The translations under genes and the position numbers were made by a program. The notes beneath the pieces were generated by a model. The model made no database searches and was not told the origin of the DNA. It worked only from the letters and a program-made list of their open reading frames with translations. Shown one piece after another: positions 1 through 6,239 of a stretch of DNA of 13,892 bases. The first letter of the stretch is position 1, and each line of letters opens with the position of its first letter. The stretch comes from JASEGV01 sp037443545 (GTDB lineage Bacteria > Bacteroidota > Ignavibacteria > UBA10030 > BY39), in the NCBI GenBank assembly GCA_037443545.1, contig JBBIOD010000049.1, forward strand, positions 1-13,892. The letters are read 5' to 3'.

Positions 1-2661
1 TCCGCCGCCCGAGCCTCCAGCAATCTTTGCAATTTCTCCTACAATTTTTCCGGCTTGAAGTTTCTTCTCGCTAATGAGATTATCAGTTACTACGCACACA
101 AAAGCGACTTTTTCATCGATGATTGCCGCTAGAACGCCCACGCCGGATGTAAGTTTCGATCGGAGTGCGTCGCCGATACTTTTAAGTTCGTCCATTGTGC
201 CGGCTTCAACCCTGGCAGAAACAATCTTGAATTCATCAAGTGTGAGAGCTTCTGCAACCAACACGTCAATATTTGAAGACGCTTCCTTTACCCGATATTT
301 CGAAAGCTCTTTTTTTAGATCGCTAATTTGTTTATTTATCTGTTCAATTGCTGTTTCTCGTTGTTCGAGAAGAGATTCGATTTCATTTACAATACTGTTG
401 TTTACAGATTGAATTGAAGCTGGCACGCTACCGAGAGGTAGTGGTATTGGATGTTCAGTTTTTTTGTATTGATTGAGTTCTTTTTCCAAAGATTCCATTT
501 CTTTAAGATATATTTTTAAATTATCATCTATATTCAGGATTTTATCAATATGATCTTCGAGGAATAGTTTTACTCCCTCACCAGTTACCGCTTCTATACG
601 GCGAATACCGCTTGCGATACTTGCCTCAGATATAATTTTAAAGAAGCCGATATCGCTTGTATTTTTAACGTGTGTGCCGCCGCATAACTCAGCGCTGAAA
701 TTATCTTTTAATTTTAACACGCGGACTCTATCACCATACTTTTCGCCAAAGAACATTTTGATACCGGGAACTTTGCGGGCTTGTTCGATAGGCATTTCCT
801 CAGCTTCAACATCAATCCCTTCGTAGATTTTTTGATTAACGATTTTTTCTATTTGTTTGATCTGATCTTCGCTTACTTTTTCGAAATGGTTAAAGTCGAA
901 ACGCAATCTCTCGGGAGCAACTAATGAACCATGCTGCTGAACGTGATCGCCAAGCACTCGCCGTAGTGTTTCATGCAAAAGATGTGTGGCGGTATGGTTG
1001 CGCATTATGTTGAGGCGGCGATTGTAATCTACTTTTACGTGGACTACCTTCCCAACGCTTTCAATGATATTCCCTTCGAATACTTCAATTTCGTGTATTA
1101 ATTTCTTATCCTGCTTAATGGACTTGATAATCTTTGCTCTAAATCCTTCTCCTTCCACAATCCCGGTATCGTCGACTTGACCTCCCGATTCTACGTAGAG
1201 TGGAGTTTTGTTGAATGAAATAAATTTATTATCTACAACTTTATCGAGTAGTACATCGGCTTCCTTTTGTTCGTAGCCAATAAAAATTGAATCGTTGAAT
1301 TCGCTTCCTATTTGTGCAATTTGTGTAGATGACTTAATGGCATCTCTTGCCCGTGTTCGTTGTTCTTCCATCAGCTCAACGAACCGTACAGTATCAACCT
1401 TCAATCCTCTTTCTGTTGCCATCATTTCTGTGAGATCGAGTGGAAAACCATAAGTGTCATAAAGTTTGAACGCATCTTCACCGGGAAAAGTTTTTGAGTG
1501 TCCGATTTCTTCAATAACCGTTTCAAAAATTTCAAGCCCGCGGTCGAGTGTTGTGTTAAAACTCTCTTCTTCACCTTTAATTATACGCTCAATGTGATTT
1601 TGGCGTTCTTTTATTTCAGGATACTGATTGCCCATAGATTGGACAACGGCTTCCACAATTTTATAAATGAAGGGTTCATTCCATCCTAAACTTCGCCCGA
1701 AGCGAGCAGCCCGGCGTAATATACGGCGCATCACGTAGCCGCGTCCTTCGTTCGAAGGAATACCACCGTCAGCAATCGAGAATGACAACATCCGAACATG
1801 GTCGGCAATTACTCGCATCGCGATATCGATTTCGGATTTCGTATTTCGGATTTCGGAATTTGTGTTTGAATACGATTTTCCGACAATATCTGATATCCGA
1901 TTGATAATCGGCATGAATACATCGGTGTCGTAGTTTGATTTCTTTCCTTGCAGAACAGCGCAGATACGTTCAAAACCCATTCCCGTATCAACATGTTTTG
2001 ATGGCAGAGGAGTGAGAGTTCCTTGTTCATCGCGATTATATTGGATGAAAACAAGATTCCAAATTTCCATTACGCGTGGATCACCCGCATTAACGAGATG
2101 ACCGCAGTCCCCTTTTTCACTCAAGTCTATATGAATTTCTGAACATGGTCCGCAAGGTCCGGTTTCGCCCATCTCCCAAAAATTATCTTTCTTACCAAAC
2201 CGCAATACGTGCGTCGGGTCGATGTTTGTAACTTTCTTCCAGAGTTGTTCAGCTTCGTCATCAGTCTCATACACTGATGCGTACAATCGCTTCTTGTCGA
2301 GTCCCCAAACGTGTGTCATCAACTCCCAAGCCCATTCTATCGCTTCTTTCTTATAATAATCTCCGAACGACCAGTTGCCGAGCATCTCAAAAAATGTGTG
2401 GTGGTAAGTATCGCGCCCGACTTCTTCGAGGTCGTTGTGTTTGCCGCTGACGCGTATGCACTTTTGAGAATTGACAGCACGTGTATAATCACGTTTACCG
2501 ATTGCCAAAAAAACATCTTTAAACTGATTCATCCCGGCGTTTGTGAACAATAGCGTCGGGTCGTCGTATGGAACTACTGGTGAACTCGCAACAAATTTGT
2601 GTCCCCGTTCTTCAAAGAATTTTATAAAATCGTTTCGTATTTCGTTGGAGGTTTTTACCAC
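1..2661 (-). CDS. alaS: Alanyl-tRNA synthetase, 3' end cut by window edge
   Basis: Class II synthetase that charges tRNA-Ala in the cytoplasm and edits mischarged Ser/Gly. The minus-strand frame is open for all 887 codons with no internal stop. The N-terminus reads TSNEIRNDFIKFF, then SSPVVPYDDPTLLFTNAGMNQF (aminoacylation core), then FFEMLGNWSFGDYYK and ETGPCGPCSEIH. The editing domain has the zinc-type motif NHTATHLLH and the CGGTH motif. The protein breaks off at IAGGSGGG, just before the usual G-R-P-x-x-A-x-AGGK tail, so roughly 25-35 residues are missing outside the window. The start is GTG at 2661: TAA lies in frame seven codons upstream, and M-V-K-T-S fits the family N-terminus. An AGGA lies 14 nt upstream, farther than usual. 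Residues about 268-278 (NSEIRNTKSEI) are encoded by a short repeat also found before dapD. That makes the loop before DIAMRVIADH longer than I expect for the family. Confidence 0.97.
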   Translation of the reverse strand, partial: MVKTSNEIRNDFIKFFEERGHKFVASSPVVPYDDPTLLFTNAGMNQFKDVFLAIGKRDYTRAVNSQKCIRVSGKHNDLEEVGRDTYHHTFFEMLGNWSFGDYYKKEAIEWAWELMTHVWGLDKKRLYASVYETDDEAEQLWKKVTNIDPTHVLRFGKKDNFWEMGETGPCGPCSEIHIDLSEKGDCGHLVNAGDPRVMEIWNLVFIQYNRDEQGTLTPLPSKHVDTGMGFERICAVLQGKKSNYDTDVFMPIINRISDIVGKSYSNTNSEIRNTKSEIDIAMRVIADHVRMLSFSIADGGIPSNEGRGYVMRRILRRAARFGRSLGWNEPFIYKIVEAVVQSMGNQYPEIKERQNHIERIIKGEEESFNTTLDRGLEIFETVIEEIGHSKTFPGEDAFKLYDTYGFPLDLTEMMATERGLKVDTVRFVELMEEQRTRARDAIKSSTQIAQIGSEFNDSIFIGYEQKEADVLLDKVVDNKFISFNKTPLYVESGGQVDDTGIVEGEGFRAKIIKSIKQDKKLIHEIEVFEGNIIESVGKVVHVKVDYNRRLNIMRNHTATHLLHETLRRVLGDHVQQHGSLVAPERLRFDFNHFEKVSEDQIKQIEKIVNQKIYEGIDVEAEEMPIEQARKVPGIKMFFGEKYGDRVRVLKLKDNFSAELCGGTHVKNTSDIGFFKIISEASIASGIRRIEAVTGEGVKLFLEDHIDKILNIDDNLKIYLKEMESLEKELNQYKKTEHPIPLPLGSVPASIQSVNNSIVNEIESLLEQRETAIEQINKQISDLKKELSKYRVKEASSNIDVLVAEALTLDEFKIVSARVEAGTMDELKSIGDALRSKLTSGVGVLAAIIDEKVAFVCVVTDNLISEKKLQAGKIVGEIAKIAGGSGGG
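1829..1861 (-). repeat. CGAAATC-type tandem repeat inserted in frame in alaS
   Basis: On the minus strand this is four tandem 8-9 base units of the form CCGAAAT/ACGAAAT. It is read in frame by alaS as residues about 268-278. A 21-base stretch matches the repeat upstream of dapD (7205-7222 and the following bases) at all but one position. Repeats of this kind, whose translation gives SEIRN(P/T)KSEI, are ones I recall from environmental bacterial genomes; that is memory, not a search. Confidence 0.7.
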
Positions 2662-2662
2662 T

Positions 2663-2930
2663 CTATCTATTTACATCCTTTCTATGCGCAATACTAAATT
2701 TTTCCACCGTTTTTATATCATCATTTATTCCGTAGAGTATCCGATAGTTACCTATCCAAATTCTCCATCGGTTTTTCGTGCCGACCAATCTTTTTTTTCT
2801 TCACTATTTCGCACGGAGTTGATATTTCATTCTCAACTATTTTTACTAAAGCTAAGTCGTCCCTGTTTTCTAACACTTATGCTACTTTTATTTTTGAACT
2901 CATAAATTTATTATTTTCTCTAATACCCAT
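2663..2930 (-). pseudogene. Remnant of a Phd/RelB antitoxin - RelE/ParE toxin pair
   Basis: This gap between clpS and alaS contains two overlapping coding fragments in different minus-strand frames. Positions 2876-2748 give VLENRDDLALVKIVENE..., resembling the C-terminal half of Phd/RelB-type antitoxins (LExREDLALA...). Positions 2800-2663 give 45 residues: KRLVGTKNRWRIWIGNYRIL, then YGIND...TVEKFSIAHRKDVNR. This is the typical C-terminal core of RelE/ParE toxins (KLxGxxxxWRIRxGxYRIxYxIxD ... HRxDVY). The toxin N-terminal half and the antitoxin N-terminal half are missing, and the two fragments meet at a run of eight A. The simplest reading is a deletion that fused the antitoxin tail to the toxin tail, followed by frameshift decay. 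A leading ATG at 2930 opens only 17 codons. Loss of function is inferred from the truncations. Confidence 0.72.
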
Positions 2931-2934
2931 GCTT

Positions 2935-3207
2935 TCAGTACTCAATTTGAGTCATCAATTCTATTTCTTCGAGTATGCTGCTGACCTCGATACACTTGTT
3001 CAACTCGCCGCCGTACACAACCGCTTTTCCGTAATTGTGGACTTGATGAGTAAGTGCTCTTGCTTTTTCGAAGTCGCAGCGAACCGCTCGTATAATCTGG
3101 TGTATCACTTCATCAAAAGTATGCAATTCATCATTGAATAAAATTACCTTAGCAGGTGTCTGCGTTTCGACGGTTTCTTCTATTTCTTCTAATGGTTGTA
3201 TTTGCAT
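2935..3207 (-). CDS. clpS: ATP-dependent Clp protease adaptor ClpS
   Basis: Small cytoplasmic adaptor that binds N-terminal destabilising residues and delivers substrates to ClpA/ClpC-ClpP. The 90-residue protein has a variable N-terminal tail (1-17), then the ClpS core: KVILFNDELHTFDEVI (20-35), the helical segment, and VHNYGKAVVYGG (56-67), ending in ELMTQIEY. Residues N25, D26 and H57 align with the substrate-amino-group ligands N34, D35 and H66 of E. coli ClpS. The third acidic position is E27 instead of D36, and the gatekeeper methionine (M40) aligns with F31, which could shift N-degron preference. I chose ATG at 3207; an in-frame TTG at 3219 would add four residues, and neither has a clear Shine-Dalgarno site. 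It is divergent from the 3318 ORF, and in the same direction as alaS but separated from it by the toxin-antitoxin remnant. Confidence 0.9.
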   Translation of the reverse strand: MQIQPLEEIEETVETQTPAKVILFNDELHTFDEVIHQIIRAVRCDFEKARALTHQVHNYGKAVVYGGELNKCIEVSSILEEIELMTQIEY

Positions 3208-3246
3208 ATCTGGTAACAAAATTCTATAAAAAAGTAGTGAAATTTA

Positions 3247-3276
3247 CTGACTTTTGCAATCAAAGTAAATTATAAT
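3247..3276 (+). promoter_or_regulatory. Possible sigma70-type promoter for the 3318 ORF
   Basis: A perfect TATAAT lies at 3271-3276 with CTGACT at 3247-3252 (4 of 6 to TTGACA) at 18 nt spacing, 42 bases upstream of the ATG at 3318. The -10 sits in ATTATAAT, which also reads TATAAT on the minus strand (3274-3269), so this AT-rich centre could serve clpS too. No convincing -35 was found for the minus direction. Confidence 0.3.
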
Positions 3277-3317
3277 GGTTTTCACAGTGTTAATATAGAA
3301 AATCGAAAAGGTAATTT

Positions 3318-3497
3318 ATGGACGAACAGATAGAAGAAGATTATGTACAAACTCAAAATTTTCAATCATCTGATATAGAACCTCTATGTGAAGGTATAAA
3401 ATGCGGTTATTCAGTCCATCGTGAAGATGCGTTACCAAAAACTTTTCGGTCATGTAACGCTTCTAAATCAGAATTTACATTGTATATGAAGGTTTGA
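3318..3497 (+). CDS. Small hypothetical protein, 59 aa
   Basis: I do not recognise this protein. ATG at 3318 follows AAAAGG at a good distance (7 nt), and the frame runs to TGA at 3495. The product begins MDEQIEEDYVQTQNF (acidic), has three cysteines (PLCEG, IKCGY, FRSCN) and ends FTLYMKV. No signal peptide or membrane segment is visible. The next small ORF starts 2 nt after its stop, suggesting coupled translation. The pair sits between the divergent clpS promoter region and the hisA-like gene. It could be a real small gene or the remains of a longer gene broken by frameshift; the ribosome-binding site and possible promoter argue mildly for a real gene. Confidence 0.4.
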   Translation: MDEQIEEDYVQTQNFQSSDIEPLCEGIKCGYSVHREDALPKTFRSCNASKSEFTLYMKV

Positions 3498-3499
3498 AG

Positions 3500-3673
3500 A
3501 TGCAAACGTTTCGGTTAGATAAAATGCGTGTGGAAAGAAACATATTAGAAAAAATAAACGATTCAAAGAAATATTTGCTCGAGTTGGGATTAGGTGGGAC
3601 TGTTGTCGGCATTTGCCTCAACAGGCCGACGGATTATCGAGATGTAGTTATTGCAGTTTTAAAAAAAATGTAA
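3500..3673 (+). CDS. Small hypothetical protein, 57 aa
   Basis: I do not recognise this protein. ATG at 3500 has AAGG 7 nt upstream (inside the end of the previous ORF) and the frame ends at TAA 3671-3673. The product is basic and amphipathic: MQTFRLDKMRVERNILEKIN, then a hydrophobic, glycine-rich core LLELGLGGTVVGICLNRP, then DYRDVVIAVLKKM. It is too short and polar at both ends to be a clear membrane protein. The frame stays open about 12 codons upstream of the ATG, overlapping the previous ORF, so the two could once have been one gene joined by a frameshift. About 100 bases follow with no gene, only a 6-codon ORF. Confidence 0.35.
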   Translation: MQTFRLDKMRVERNILEKINDSKKYLLELGLGGTVVGICLNRPTDYRDVVIAVLKKM

Positions 3674-3778
3674 CGTCAAAAAAATTGGTTATTCAAAAAG
3701 GAATTATGACAGAAAAAGGATTTTGAATATTTATCAGCTTGAATTTCTTCGAATTTTTTTGCAATTTAAATCAAAATT

Positions 3779-4531
3779 ATGCTACTAATTATACCTGCAA
3801 TACGAATCAGAGCGGGCAAGTGCATCTTCAGGGCAAAATACGAGGACGGCACAATTTGTTCTGACGACCCAGTCGAAATGGCAAAACTTTGGCGTTGCGA
3901 AAACGCAAAGTCGTTACACGTTACCGATTTCGATGCCATAGATGCCGGTCGTTTTGTGAACCTCGATGTGATTAAAAAAATGATTGAAACGGTCGATATT
4001 CCAATTGAGTTAGGCGGCGGTATTCAAAGTCTTGCCGATGCTCAACGAGCTTTCGATATCGGGGTTTACAGAATTTTAATCGGAACTTTGTTTCTCGAAA
4101 AGCCAACAGAAGCTGTAAAGATTTTGCAACGGTTCGGTGGCAGCAAAGTGGTAATAGGTCTGTCGGTAGAAAATAACAACGTTGTTACTAAGGGCTGGGT
4201 CAAAAATTGGAATATCACTCTCGTTGAATCTGCCCAGCATGCTAAATTTCTCGGCTTCAACCGGATTGTGTATCGCAATATTTTTACCGACGGAAAAACA
4301 GCATCTCCGAATTTCGAAGCTATCAAAGATTTCGCAATCGAAACGGGTATGCGAGTAACTGCGTCGGGCGGTATCCGGGGATTAAGCGATCTTCTGCGAA
4401 TGCAAGAGTTAGTTAAACACGGTGTCGATTCGGTTGTGATCGGAAAAGCTCTTTATGAAAATAAATTTTCCTGCCAAGGCATTTGGCGGATTTGCGAATC
4501 AATGAAATATCCATTCACGGCAAAGGTATAA
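3779..4531 (+). CDS. HisA-fold (beta/alpha)8 protein lacking catalytic aspartates
   Basis: Homolog of HisA, the ProFAR isomerase of histidine synthesis, and 250 aa like that family. HisA hallmarks are the N-terminal IIPAI..GKC, SDDPVEMA, HVTDFDAI, LGGGI (78-82), IGT (101-103), VTKGW (136-140), SPNFEAI, ASGGI (195-199) and IGKALYE (221-227). The phosphate-binding loops are therefore intact. The catalytic residues are not: the general acid/base Asp of PAID is R9 (PAIRI), and the second catalytic Asp, in G-L-D, is S129 (GLSVEN). The usual YTDISRDG strand reads YRNIFTDG (165-172). Ordinary ProFAR isomerase activity is unlikely, and a different substrate or a binding role is inferred. There is no Shine-Dalgarno site before the ATG, only an AT-rich leader. 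No other his gene is nearby. A PfkB-type kinase follows 2 nt after the stop, so the pair is probably a functional unit. Confidence 0.85.
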   Translation: MLLIIPAIRIRAGKCIFRAKYEDGTICSDDPVEMAKLWRCENAKSLHVTDFDAIDAGRFVNLDVIKKMIETVDIPIELGGGIQSLADAQRAFDIGVYRILIGTLFLEKPTEAVKILQRFGGSKVVIGLSVENNNVVTKGWVKNWNITLVESAQHAKFLGFNRIVYRNIFTDGKTASPNFEAIKDFAIETGMRVTASGGIRGLSDLLRMQELVKHGVDSVVIGKALYENKFSCQGIWRICESMKYPFTAKV

Positions 4532-4533
4532 AA

Positions 4534-5457
4534 ATGTTAATTACAGTAGTCGGACATATTTGCCTCGATGTAATTCATCACGCCGACGGTAGCGAATCGG
4601 AAGGTTACGGCGGAATATTTTATTCGCTCGCCACTCTTGCAAACATTGCCGATTCAAACACAAAAATTTTTCCCGTGTTCGGTGTAGGAAGTAAAGACTA
4701 TCCACAGTTGATTGAACGCCTAAGCGCTTACAGAAACGTAGATACTTCCGGGATTTTTAGAACCGATGGACAAACGAATCGGGTTCATCTCTACTATCAG
4801 GATAATAATCACCGCATCGAGTGTTCGAAGGACATTGCAAAACCAATTCCTTTTAAAAAAATAAAACCGTATCTTGATACAAATATGATTTTGATAAATA
4901 TGATTTCGGGCTTTGATATTACACTCGAAACTTTGGACGAAATTAGAATGGCTGTACGAGATGATAAGATACCGGTAGTTTTAGATGCCCACAGTTTATC
5001 CTTAGGAATAAATGAAGACGGAAAGCGGTATCGCCGGTTGATACCCGATTGGCGGCGTTGGTTGTTTATGCTGCACACAGTTCAGATGAACGAAGAAGAA
5101 ACCGCCGGACTTGCGAATGAAAAGCCCGACGAAGAGTATTTGATTAAACAAATTACAGTATTGAATACGAACAACGTAATTATAACACGGGGTTCAAAAG
5201 GATGTACACTTTTCAAAGATGAACATAAACACATCGAGCGGTTTGATTTTGCGGGCATCGAAACCGAACGGGCAGTGGATTCTACCGGTTGTGGCGATGT
5301 TTTTGCAGCCGCCTACTGCGCGAAATATATCCGTGCGAAAGACGAAAAGATATCAGCTGAATATGCGAATGAAGTTGCTGCGATGAAAGCAACTCTTAAA
5401 TCGTCGAACGAAATTGATCTACTCTCGAAATATAAAATTAATGAAAATAAAAAATAA
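4534..5457 (+). CDS. PfkB/ribokinase-family carbohydrate or nucleoside kinase
   Basis: Cytoplasmic ATP-dependent kinase of the PfkB superfamily, 307 aa. Visible elements are the N-terminal strand MLITVVGHICLD, GYGGIFYSLATLA (24-36) as the family's GG substrate-lid motif, VVLDAHSLS (148-156), NEEET (186-190), ITRGSKG (217-223) and the C-terminal signature DSTGCGDVF (249-257). In that signature D255 is the catalytic base and GCGD forms the anion hole. The substrate cannot be assigned from sequence. I chose ATG at 4534 over an in-frame ATG at 4483 because 4483 lies inside the hisA-like gene, the family starts with the MLITVVG strand, and AAAGG sits 7 nt upstream. It begins 2 nt after the HisA-like stop (strong coupling) and is followed 11 nt later by dapB. 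Confidence 0.88.
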   Translation: MLITVVGHICLDVIHHADGSESEGYGGIFYSLATLANIADSNTKIFPVFGVGSKDYPQLIERLSAYRNVDTSGIFRTDGQTNRVHLYYQDNNHRIECSKDIAKPIPFKKIKPYLDTNMILINMISGFDITLETLDEIRMAVRDDKIPVVLDAHSLSLGINEDGKRYRRLIPDWRRWLFMLHTVQMNEEETAGLANEKPDEEYLIKQITVLNTNNVIITRGSKGCTLFKDEHKHIERFDFAGIETERAVDSTGCGDVFAAAYCAKYIRAKDEKISAEYANEVAAMKATLKSSNEIDLLSKYKINENKK

Positions 5458-5468
5458 GCGGAGATATT

Positions 5469-6206
5469 ATGAATATTGCTATAATTGGTTATGGTAAGAT
5501 GGGTAAAGCTATTGAGGAAGTTGCACTCGAGAAAGGTACAACTGTTAAAAAAATATTTACCGAAGAAGAAAATTACAATTCGCTTGCCCTGACTAAAAAA
5601 AATCTGAAAAATATTGATGTATGCATCGATTTCACGACGCCATCCGTGGTTTTCGATAATATTGAAGCTGTAGCAAAGGCCGGCAATAATATTGTGGTTG
5701 GAACAACCGGGTGGTTCAATAAACTTGAAGATGTAAAGAAGATTGTGAAGAAGAACAACATCGGTTTACTCTATTCACCGAATTTTTCTTTAGGAATAAA
5801 CATTTTTTACCGCATAATAAATACAGCATCGAATATTTTTAATAATTTTGATGAGTATGATATGATGGTTTCGGAAATCCATCATAAACATAAAACTGAT
5901 AGCCCAAGCGGAACTGCGTTAGTGTTAGGACAGATAATAACACAAAACGTGAAGCGGAAGAAAGAGATACTGCAAGAAACTGCGCACTCGAAAATGAAAT
6001 CGGATCAATTGCATATAACTTCAGCTCGTGTTGGTTCTTGCGTCGGTCAACATACTGTTTTATTCGATTCCGATTTTGATTGTATCGAGTTGACTCATAC
6101 AGCAAAAAGCAGGCGTGGTTTCGCTTTAGGTGCGTTGTTAGCAGCCGAATGGCTTAGTGGTAAAAAGGGGGTGTTTACTATGAAAGATGTTATGACCTCG
6201 ATATAA
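5469..6206 (+). CDS. dapB: 4-hydroxy-tetrahydrodipicolinate reductase
   Basis: Reduces the DapA product HTPA with NAD(P)H to tetrahydrodipicolinate in the lysine/diaminopimelate pathway. At 245 aa it is at the short end of the family, as I recall for Bacteroidetes-type proteins. Motifs in order: Rossmann GYGKMG (7-12), DFTTP (54-58), VGTTGW (77-82), SPNFS (103-107), and the signature EIHHKHKTDSPSGTA (136-150). H138 and K142 correspond to the E. coli catalytic H159 and K163. GGAG lies 6 nt before the ATG. It is preceded by the PfkB kinase (11 nt gap) and followed by dapA (33 nt gap), consistent with a dap operon. Confidence 0.97.
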   Translation: MNIAIIGYGKMGKAIEEVALEKGTTVKKIFTEEENYNSLALTKKNLKNIDVCIDFTTPSVVFDNIEAVAKAGNNIVVGTTGWFNKLEDVKKIVKKNNIGLLYSPNFSLGINIFYRIINTASNIFNNFDEYDMMVSEIHHKHKTDSPSGTALVLGQIITQNVKRKKEILQETAHSKMKSDQLHITSARVGSCVGQHTVLFDSDFDCIELTHTAKSRRGFALGALLAAEWLSGKKGVFTMKDVMTSI

Positions 6207-6239
6207 AAATCACAACGAAAAAAATGATGGGTTAATTTT

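Noticed and set aside
1809..2054. 81-codon minus-strand frame containing SEIRNPKS
   Set aside because: It overlaps alaS in a different frame; the SEIRNPKS text is a by-product of the tandem repeat, not a gene.
1..2661. Possible frameshift or stop in alaS, prompted by the repeat insertion
   Set aside because: I read every codon of the minus frame from 2661 to 1 and found no TAA, TAG or TGA; motifs on both sides of the repeat are in the same frame.
2543..2905. 120-codon plus-strand open frame opposite the alaS start and the TA remnant
   Set aside because: The minus strand here has clear AlaRS, antitoxin and toxin similarity; the plus-strand product is composition-driven.
3674..3778. Promoter or terminator before the HisA-like gene
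   Set aside because: The AT-rich stretch has a TTGAAT and a TTTAAA but at poor spacing, and GAATTT/GAATTT is a direct repeat, not an inverted one; nothing convincing.
4483..4533. Upstream ATG extension of the PfkB kinase
   Set aside because: It falls inside the HisA-like gene, adds 17 residues outside the family N-terminus, and the ATG at 4534 has AAAGG at good spacing.
5866..5877. Additional CGGAAATCC-like repeat copy within dapB
   Set aside because: Only a single short match, no tandem unit, and it encodes the conserved SEIHH motif; chance.
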